NCBI RefSeq assembly: GCF_036669915.1
Contig: NC_089324.1
Coordinates: 14,645,131 to 14,709,130 of the forward strand
DNA from: Pocillopora verrucosa
Taxonomy: Eukaryota; Cnidaria; Anthozoa; Scleractinia; Pocilloporidae
Length of the DNA: 64,000 bases
Reading direction: 5' to 3'
Shown here piece by piece: positions 23,490-31,267 of this stretch. The notes under the pieces are model-generated. The model had not been told where the DNA came from and did no database searches. It was given only the letters and a program-made list of their open reading frames with translations. How positions within the stretch are numbered: the first letter of the stretch is position 1; every line of letters begins with the position of its first letter. The position numbers and the translations under genes are program-made.

Positions 23490-23945
23490 CAGAGACAGAC
23501 TTCGAAAATGATGACGAAAAAGTAAGAGTTTACACTTGACCTCCCTCTTTCGAACTACTGAATTTTGTGCTCATACAAGTGTCTCCTCATGTTTCCCGCC
23601 GGTCTCAAGTGTTGATTCATTAATTCCCCTAATTGAAGTTAGACTTAATGTTCCTTTTCGAGACTTAGCTTACCGTTTTAATGTCTCAATGCCTACGATT
23701 TCAAGAACATTTAAGGTATAGATGAAAGCTATGGATGTCACCTTTCAATTACTGGCCAGACAGAGGAAGCTTGATACAAACAATGCCTCAGAGTTTCCGG
23801 TTTTCATTTGGAAATAAAACAACTGTAATCACTGGTTGCTTTGAACACTTCATTAAGAAGCCAACAAACCTTTTGGCCCTTGCAAAGACATTGTACAAAC
23901 ACCACAATACAGTCGAGATTCTGGTTGTTATAGCACCTTAAGGTA
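23490..23945 (+). pseudogene. DDE_Tnp_4-type transposase relic (HTH plus start of catalytic domain)
   Basis: Translation in shifting frames gives VRLNVPFRDLAYRFNVSMPT, the helix-turn-helix found ahead of DDE_Tnp_4 domains. After an intron-like GTATAG at about 23716 comes [20 protein letters not shown], then [20 protein letters not shown] and [15 protein letters not shown], which follow the family pattern WP-R---- MP--F and --YK-HNT-K-L-GI-P. The aspartate expected in the I(I/T)DC motif is Gly in TGCFE, and the frame is broken between the parts. The remaining catalytic domain is absent, so it cannot be active. Confidence 0.7.
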
Positions 23946-24052
23946 GTATATATTAAAGTTCACACGGCAACCAGGTGGGCAATCAGACATAGTTTGATGC
24001 TACTCTGGTTTGCAGATTTAATGAATGTAACCGAAGAAGTTACAATTCATAG

Positions 24053-24110
24053 ACCCAACGTTTCCACACTCCTGTCTAGTGCCTTCATCAGGGTTGATCT
24101 AAACGCTGCA
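24053..24110 (-). ncRNA. Hammerhead-ribozyme-like motif at a Penelope-like 3' end
   Basis: Read on the minus strand: GCGTTTAGATCAACC, then the core CTGATGA (24091-24085), an imperfect stem GGCACT...AGTGTG with loop AGACAGG, then GAAACG (24064-24059). CGTTT and AAACG can pair as stem III. Penelope-like elements are known to carry hammerhead motifs, and this lies just 3' of the GIY-YIG frame. An extra A follows CTGATGA before the stem and the stem's closing pair is mismatched (G-G), so activity is doubtful. Confidence 0.4.
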
Positions 24111-24134
24111 ACAAGAGGTCCTTTTATATGATCA

Positions 24135-24545
24135 CTAATTAGCGGCCTTTTTTCTGACGAGGTGTAAATAGGCGTCAGGAAGCAAACCGCCATCGTCACG
24201 ATTTAAAGGAGCGTTGGCGGAGTTAATATGCCAAGCCTCCAAACAAAGGCGCTGGTGGTAACGCCGATTAGTGGTGATAATTTTAGAATTATCCCACCTA
24301 ATTGTATGTTTGGTTAGGCATGTATGCTCCGGTAAAGCTGAATTTTCCTTTTTGCAAAGAAAAACCGCTTTTTGGTGCTCTTTTAACCGTGTACCAAACT
24401 GACGTTTGGTCTGTCCAATGTATTCGTTGTCACAGTCATTGCAAGGAATAGAATAAATGGCGTCGGTTCGTTGTTCTTTCGTGACAGAATCCTTAGGTAG
24501 TATTAGTTTTGTCTCACAAGCTTGAGATGGCCGTACTTCAGACAA
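24135..24545 (-). pseudogene. Penelope-like element, C-terminal GIY-YIG fragment
   Basis: An open frame of 136 residues starts inside a protein, with YSIPCNDCDNEYIGQTKRQF, TRLKEHQKAV, and near the end CLEAWHINSANAPLNRDDGG. This is the GIY-YIG endonuclease end of Penelope-like retroelements (EYIGQTKR, R-KEH, EA--I). No reverse transcriptase part is present upstream, so the element is 5'-truncated, as is usual for such copies. The stretch is still open, which suggests a fairly young insertion. Confidence 0.78.
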
Positions 24546-24639
24546 GTTTTTGACTGAAAATTGTGGGATACTTTACAGGGTTATAGCCAGAATTTCCAAT
24601 AGATAGAAGAATATTTTGTAATAGGCGGCAGGCACCAGA

Positions 24640-24750
24640 AGCGCTTACGGCTTCTGCATGGGCAGAGGCGATGCCGGGGGAGGGTATGGGAGGGGGTGTC
24701 CCCCCCCCCTTGGAGGGGGGCCCGGGGGCCTCCCTCGGAAAATTTTTAAT
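24640..24750. repeat. G/C-rich hairpin-like repeat
   Basis: GGGGGAGGGTATGGGAGGGG then a run of C and CTTGGAGGGGGGCCCGGGGG can fold on itself. It has a very different base composition from its surroundings. It is an unclassified interspersed sequence. Confidence 0.4.
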
Positions 24751-25416
24751 TTTGAGTAACATTTGATGCCCTTTGCTGCAATCTGGGGCCTCTTTTAGGT
24801 ATTTCGTCTCTCGGCTTCTCTGGCGACGCAGCGGTGTCGTTTTCTTGCCGTTTTTGTGATCTTGATCATCGGTACTCACGACTTTAAGCGTTGGAAAAAA
24901 ATTCTCAAAGTCCTTCGCGAAGTCGCTTTATCTTTTTCGGTGAGGACATCTCCAACCTACAAGTGGCTCGAAGTAATCATGTTACGCACTGTGAAAACGC
25001 GCTGTCACGTGCAATGATTTCGCGAACGACTAGATGTGTTTGCCGTCTCTTACGGCGCCGTAAGTTAACCTCAGCATAACGTATTAGAGCGGTGTTGAGC
25101 TCCAAATGAAAACTAAAATAATCTGCCGTCGGGGTTTCCTCTTTCGGACGGCACAAATTCTGATGATTTCACGTTGTTATTCTAGAGAGAACGTCTACGA
25201 AATGTACACATTCTTAAAACGCACGTGCTAAGCCATTGTTCTGCTTTAAACAATTACATTCCGTTGTTAATGTATGCATTTTTTACGCTGAATTTGACAT
25301 ATGCTAATTTTGGTGACATTTCATGTGAAGTAAAAATCACGTGAAACGGTGATTTTTGGTTTATATCAGTGATCGAATTGCCATTCGTTTATAACCTCAG
25401 TGTTTTAACCGCCGAG

Positions 25417-28400
25417 ATGGAAGGAAACAAACCAGAGAAGAGGGGGTAAGCTGTTGCTCCTTTGTTCATTTCTCAGATCTAGTTAAAAAATGTGATCTAA
25501 CAATTTTTCTTTACATACGCATAGGACGAAGCGAAAGGATGCAAGGCTATCCTTGGAAGGAACAGATGCTAGAGTAAACGCCGTCAATGTCGGTTGCTTT
25601 TTTTCCACGTTTTTTCCTTTTGCTTGAAATTTCAACAATGCTTTTCACTCTTAATTAAACAAACCTATTGCCTTCCTCTTCAATCTCAGGAATCAAGGGC
25701 GACGGTGAAACGAGTCTGTACTCCAGCTGATAACAGAGTGATGGAAGGTATAGCGATTAATTTGCAGCTATAAATTCGACGGAAAGTTAAGTACAACTGA
25801 AATGCTGTCGAAATGATAATCTCTAACGAGGATTTCCAATGAGAGCTGCTTACCGGCGATGTACCACGGCATGTGAGACATTACCTCCACATCGCCCAGA
25901 ATTCAGCGACATTTCAGGGGTTTTCATCGAGACCTTAAAAAAGAGAAAAGTTGTCACAAAATCATCGAAGAAGAAAATCAATTGTAGAAAAATATTATAA
26001 ATCTTGTACAGTCTTTGTGTCAAATTATTGTCCGCAAAAATTTTAATTTCTGTTCTCTTCACAACAGCCTAAAAATAGACGCAGCGTCGTCAGACCAATT
26101 CGTAGCGAAAATATTTGTTGTCCAAAACTAATCGAAATAGTTGTTAAATCTGTTAATTAGTTGAAGAATTTCATTAATTAACATCTTCTTAATTGAGCAG
26201 AACTCATAGAAGACCCGGTGAACGAAGAAAAGGAACGAAGAAGAAGGGCTTTTGAAAAGTGGACTGAAGAGTCAAACCAAAAATTTGCAAATGGGTAAAT
26301 ATCTACCGTGACAAAATCCTGGTTCCCTATGAGGATCCAAATCCTAAACCCAATCGTGAGTTAAGCCATACGCTATTCTTACATACAACAAGTATCCAAC
26401 GTGGTGTTACGCCGGATCAGCATTGTCAAAAGCCAAACGCGGTGTATGGACAACGGGCAGGTTTCTATTACTCGCGTGGAAAGCACGAGGCAAGAGCGTG
26501 GAGAGGGGAAAGTCACGCATGAAGAACACACACAAAACAAAAAAAACGAAAACACGCATGTCATGCGAGGAGTCGAGATTTCAAGGGTCTGTAAGATAAT
26601 AAATGAGTATGACTAAACGTATTGCTGTTTTTTCTTTTTAGAATAATACTGTTTCATGATAACAGAGTAGCTAATTTTTGAAAAATGGTTATCTTATTTA
26701 TTCGCAGATTGGTTGTTCATGGAAAGAAATTCAACAAAGTGGCTGACCATCTTCCGGAAATGGTATTATAGCCCTATAAATATTATCAAACTGGTCCGTT
26801 CGAGCTGATCGCCAGACAATAATATGACATTTTTAAATAATTTGTGATTTGAGATTTCTCTAGATTCAAACGCTAGCTTTGGCCAAATTTTTCTCAGTGA
26901 GAAATTTATTTTTCCGTGAGGAATCTAAAATCAGCCGTTAACTCTATTAGGGAGTTTAAGAAACGACGAGAGCGACGCCGTGGACATCGTCGGTTGAAAA
27001 ATGAACTTGCATTTCATTTACGAATCTCGCGATAATCATTTAGTCATTTAGCTTGTTTCTTGAAAATAGCCCGCTGGCAATCTGAAACGGAGCAATATCT
27101 CATACAGTAAAGAAGCAATTTTCATATATGCTCGGTATATAGTTTTGATACAAATCAAAGACATTACTGTAAACTTCAGGTTGCCACGCCTGAAGTTGGC
27201 TATCGGCCATAGACAATTAAATATGGTAATTTAACTGAAATATGCAATTCGGTCATTTAGTAACCAACGGACCAATTCGTAGCGAAAATAGTTGTTGTAT
27301 TAAGCTTATCGAAATGGTAGTTAAAAGTTTTAATCAGTTGAAGAATTCAAGTTTAACTGCATTTTACATCCTGCAGTCTGTTCATTATAACACGATCGGC
27401 AGCTTCTCAAGGAAAAGTTTTTTGAGACCCGTGTAACAGAATCACTGAGATGGAAAACAGCACTAGATTAGAAATACAAATTTGAAAAATTAGCCGTCGT
27501 CGTTCACGTCCTCCAGAGAAATCAAAGTTTGGAAAAATTTTCCTTGGTCGTTTTTTAGAACATCCAATGATCAAATTCCGAGCAAAAAGATTTGAACCGA
27601 ATTTTCTTTTAAAGCTTACAGACCTGAAATCAAATTCCACACTAACCCTGGGTTATCTTAACCAACCTTTAAACAACCCGGGCCTGCTCATTAAACCTTT
27701 TGTTTAGTGACGTCCCATTGCCGTTGCCGTCGTGGTTTTCTTAAATTTCCTTTGATACTGAGCGTCCTTCGGTTGTTTTTCAGACTGTAGCAGACTGTGT
27801 AGAACATTACTACATGACCAAACCCGAGAAGGTAAGTAGAACGTTAACGTAGCGACTTAGGGCACACAACGGCCAATCAGATCAAAGGTAGACATGACAA
27901 GAAGCTGTGAGAATTCAATGAGTAAAAAGAACTAACGTTAGCCGACCTTAAGCGCGGGAAAATGCAAGAGGCCACGTCACGATTGATCTATGTTTTGCTT
28001 CTGATTGGTTCAGGGGATGGCACGAGTTTTCCAGACCAATCAAAGAGCGAGGTGAAACAAATCAAGCACGCCCAGGCCCAGATCACTTCCGGTGACAAAA
28101 ATAGACAAGCGCATGAATATATAAATAGATAAATAAATAAATGGAAAATGGAATATGCGTGCGTGAAACTGGGCCTTAAAAGCGTACTTACCTGTCTTCA
28201 AGTTTTGTATGTGTTCTTTTCTTGCGACTGACGGCGAAATTATTTCCTTCCTTCGACCAACTGATACGCAGAGGGATCCCTTGTACTGCAGAAAAGCATT
28301 TAATTGCTTATTCATTTATCTCACTTTCTTTTGCTTTACAATTAACAGTGGCAGGCAAGGGAAAAAGCCAAAGACGACGGCTTAAAGCCTTCATCAATAG

Positions 28401-28459
28401 AGTCCAAGGGCACTTCTACGGAAGCGGCTCAAGCATCAACCACATCTGAGCCCCACTAA
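25417..28459 (+). CDS. Small NCoR-like SANT-domain protein, copy A, C-terminally truncated
   Basis: Exons: 25417-25445, 25525-25573, 25690-25747, 26201-26294, 26708-26762, 27784-27831, 28349-28459; phases agree throughout, giving about 147 residues. The start MEGNKPEKR is matched by copy B. The basic N-terminus leads into a SANT fold: RRRRAFEKWTEESNQKFANG, GKKFNKVADHLPEM, TVADCVEHYYMTK. The spacing of W, F, H-K-F, the second L, and V-DCV--YY-TK is closest to the first SANT domain of NCoR/SMRT corepressors, which binds chromatin or HDAC partners. Function here is inferred as nuclear. The last exon ends at TAA (28457) where copy B continues for 23 codons. The upstream region is interrupted by transposon debris, so expression may differ from copy B or be lost. 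Not recognised as a named gene. Confidence 0.72.
27255..27375 (+). repeat. Misplaced third copy of SANT-gene intron 3 sequence
   Basis: ACCAATTCGTAGCGAAAATA and GTTTAATCAGTTGAAGAATT lie in intron 5 of copy A. They match intron 3 of copy A (26093-26185) and of copy B (32100-32190). AAGCTTATCGAAATGG and AAGTTTAACTGC make it closer to the copy B version. Confidence 0.7.
27590..27686 (-). repeat. GGGTTAAGATAACCCAGGGTTA element family, minus strand
   Basis: ACACTAACCCTGGGTTATCT then TAACCAACCTTTAAACAACC and CGGGCC is the reverse of the element at 15146 (including CTTTAAAAGAAAAT). It lies in intron 5 of SANT copy A. Confidence 0.65.
27866..28065. repeat. CCAAT-rich interspersed repeat in SANT A intron 6
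   Basis: ACAACGGCCAATCAGATCAA, CAAGCGCGGGAAAATGCAAG-like, CTGATTGGTTCAGGGGATGG, and CCAGACCAATCAAAGAGC occur in this order, as in the other copies. The same intron of copy B has its counterpart (33590-33800), so this repeat predates the gene duplication. Confidence 0.75.
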
Positions 28460-28985
28460 AGCTCTCTGTTGTGAGATGTTTCTACGCAAAAGTTGATTTG
28501 CTAGATTTATTATGAATTTAATGGTGTATTAAGGGAGTTGTAATCTCGTTACCGTTAAAGTACAGAGTTAACGTTACAATTAAAAGTAGCTTGTAATTGG
28601 GAGCGGCATAGGGTAATCTAATTAGTTCTGCGAGCAGTTATGTATGAAACTAGGTATTTGCAGGATGTTTAAGCGCGTAGGAACTTAGCAATTTGATTGT
28701 CAAGTAAAGCCATGTTTGATAGGAAATTGGTGCCCACGAATCGTAGTAGAACGTGAGTGAGTCTTAAATCCCACATGGAATTACTATCTGGGTGTGGATT
28801 TCCTTTGCTAATAAATGTAACATTTTTGTAACCCTAGGATTGGATTGTTATAGAGTAGATAGATCGCAGAACGGAACGTGTAATGCTAAATTGTCGTCAA
28901 TAAAGCCTGAATAAAGAGAAAGTATATAGTCCAAGATTACTGAACCAGCGTGTGGGGAATTCTCAGTAAAGTAAGTGGGGATTTT
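28460..28985. other. Insertion replacing the 3' end of SANT copy A
   Basis: Copy B reads GAGCCCCAGTCCAGCTCTCC then TGTAAGTGAACTATCGGACG without a break. In copy A GAGCCCCAC is followed by about 0.5 kb of unrelated sequence, and then CTCTCCTGTAAGTGAACTAT resumes at 28991. The inserted DNA has two AATAAA signals (28899-28904, 28910-28915), so it may act as the new 3' UTR. No ends typical of a known element were seen. Confidence 0.72.
28899..28915 (+). other. Candidate polyadenylation signals of SANT copy A
   Basis: Two AATAAA hexamers 11 bases apart lie in the inserted 3' sequence, about 440 bases after the stop. Confidence 0.4.
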
Positions 28986-29632
28986 GCGAAACTCTCCTGT
29001 AAGTGAACTATTGGACGCATCAAGAGAGGAGAAGAGGAGAGACAGATTAAACAACGAGAGCTGATACAAAATTTAAGATAATCCATTTTTAAGCTATGAC
29101 GATGCAGGGGGCCAGCAACGCTTGGCAAAAATAAATGAGACACAACAACTTCTATGCGTCCAGATTCCTTGTATTCTTGTACAGGATAATCGCAACGAAT
29201 GACAAGGATCTATCCGGCGACAATTCGAAGTTATTGCTTCTCACACAGCTTAAAATCCTTCGTTATTACTAACTCGGTAAAAACGGCAAAAAAAACTCCA
29301 AGTAACGCTCAATCAACGCACATGGCGTGAGAAACTGCGCCCTAGGTATATTGTCAGCGCGCTATAAAATGTATGTAAATGCAACGAATCATACTGTCGA
29401 TAAGTTTCAAGCGAGAAAATATCGAGTACACCTTTGATTATCTAATAAAATTAATGATCGCGAAGAACGAAGGTCGTAGAAACGTAACTTCTATGTACAA
29501 TCTTATTTGGCAATATTAAGCAGGCTTGGACTGAAAGATTACATACATGGAGTCAAAATTTTCGATCGATAATGAACGCCTAGCTGATCTTTTTAAACTG
29601 CAACCCTTCTGATCCCATTAAAATGTACCTCT

Positions 29633-29797
29633 GTGGCTCGGAAGGGGGTTAGCAGGGAGGGAAAATCCCCCTGGGATTCTTCCCCGTTAGTGTCACCGGA
29701 AAATGACTACCCTGGCCCGGCTTGGAAAGAGGTTAACAGGGAGGGAAAACCCTCGTGGGATTCTTCCCCGTTAGTGTCACCGGAAAATAACTCCTCT
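29633..29797 (+). repeat. Tandem pair of ~82-base units, end of duplication unit 1
   Basis: Both units contain CAGGGAGGGAAAA, then GGGATTCTTCCCCGTTAGTG and TCACCGGAAAAT. The corresponding pair at the end of unit 2 lies at 34432-34590. Confidence 0.8.
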
Positions 29798-29800
29798 ATT

Positions 29801-29915
29801 TCCTCTGTTTTATGGTGAAACAGTATTCTTCTAAAAAGAAAAAACAGCAATGCGTTTAGTCATACTCATTTACTATCTTACAGACCCTTGAAATCTCGAC
29901 TCCTCGCATGACTTA
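29801..29915 (-). repeat. Inverted copy of SANT A intron 4 segment at the duplication junction
   Basis: The reverse complement of this stretch matches 26557-26670: GTCATGCGAGGAGTCGAGAT, TTCAAGGGTCTGTAAGATA, GTATGACTAAACG, CTTTTTAGAA-AATACTGTTT. It matches copy A (GCGAGGAGTCGAG) better than copy B (TTTGTAGTCGAG). Confidence 0.8.
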
Positions 29916-31267
29916 ACACAACGGAAATCATTTTGTGTGTCATTTATCTTAAAACTTATCGTTGAGTACGTATCACGCCATGTTAGTAAATTCTGTTTCA
30001 AACAATCTACGTTATTGTTAAGCTGTTGATGTGTTCTTTTAAGTATAAATTCTTTAACAGTGTAGAGCGCTCTTCGTTTGAGTGCCAGGAAGAAGCGAGC
30101 GGCGCGGCCAAGTCGTGATTGGTTTTGATTTTAAATATGATTGGTTCAGACAGTGATGCGTGTTTCTGGACCCAATTCAGGGCGAAATAAAGCGAACTAA
30201 AGCAATCGTGGATTACACTCGGTCGAAAATTGCTCCAAGCTGCTCTTAATTGGACAACTATCAGATTACCACAATATGAAGCTTATCAATCAGAAAGTTG
30301 AACAATAATTTCAGTTTATTAAACCGTCAACAATTTCACAAAGAGGTACAACAATTTTTTTACTTTTTTATTGAATGTGCAAATGAAAAGAATACTTTCT
30401 TAATGAAAAATGTTCAATTTTAGATCAATGTTAAGATTAATTGACATCTTTAATGATGATATTTTTAATTACAATACCAAACATCTGGAAATGCAATGGC
30501 GTATTAATTCGTGCACTACTCAGACAATTTATTTTTTCTGGCGTTATGTAAAGAATTTTAAAGTCACTTTTAGTATAATATCGATAAATATAGTGTGGCT
30601 ATATTTAGAACAATGACTCAAGAGTGGACGTTTTCTCTCCACCAGTAATTTGTACATAGCAGAGGCAGGTTAAATTTAAAGCTAAAATAAATACAGTGTT
30701 CTTAATTCAAATAATTCTTAGTACAGTCTTGAAATTCCATTTCTCCCTACTGCCGTCCCGTCGTCCCTTTGTTGTGTGCTTAAATGATTCTTTCTCATCT
30801 CCCTCGCGCCTTTTAGGACCAACGACGACTGGGTACGAATCGCCTCTTCACATAAATAAATTCGTTCGAGACCCACGTAAAGTTCGTTAGTTTTTTAACT
30901 TGAGAAGAATACAGCTGCAATTTGTTTGTGGTTAAACAGTTAAATTCCAAATGGCACTATCCTGGAATGTTTGGAGCGTAATAGTTAAAAGAGGTTTCGT
31001 GACTATAGATGTTGCTCCTCGTCACATGTTCGGACCGAATTTGGCATATTATTGTTCAGTTGGACCAATCGTGAACGAGATGAGATAAACGCGCGCAAAG
31101 AATGCTTCAAGGAGGAAAGGCTTGCTATCACTTTGCACGCGCAAGAGTCGTTGAATTCTTGTCATCTGTGACATCATTTTGTATTTTAACAGCATATAGC
31201 AGTGCAGAATTGTGAGTAAACATTTGATCAAGTTGTCATTCGTTTAAAACCTGTTTTAACCGCCGAA

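Larger units (their letters stand above)
23451..25379. mobile_element. Composite transposon insertion upstream of SANT gene A
   Basis: Unit 2 has only about 80 bases between TTGAATTCTTG and CATTCGTTTA-AACCT, whereas unit 1 has about 1.9 kb between the same two markers. The extra DNA holds a DDE transposase relic (23490-23945), a Penelope-like 3' end (24053-24545, minus) and a G/C-rich repeat (24640-24750). It was therefore gained in unit 1 or lost from unit 2; gain is simpler. The exact borders and any target-site duplication could not be fixed by eye. Confidence 0.7.
22243..29800 (+). repeat. Segmental duplication, unit 1 (contains SANT gene A)
   Basis: Colinear with unit 2 (29943-34600). 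Matching blocks: 22243-23450 with 29943-31160; the gene bodies 25380-28456 with 31241-34060; and the 3' flank 29330-29640 with 34190-34445. Landmarks shared by both units include GAGCGCTCTTCG (22365 and 30065), ATCGATAAATAT, and TGGAGTCAAAATTTTCGATC. Unit 1 is longer because of the insertions at about 23451-25379 and 28460-28985. Confidence 0.88.

Noticed and set aside
23536..23941. Active transposase gene
   Set aside because: Frame breaks, loss of the first catalytic Asp position, and absence of most of the DDE domain show it is a relic.
24546..24879. 113-residue open frame on the minus strand upstream of the GIY-YIG fragment
   Set aside because: It runs through the G/C-rich repeat (PPSKGGGTPPPIPSPG) and shows no reverse transcriptase motif, so it is not the N-terminal part of the Penelope-like protein.
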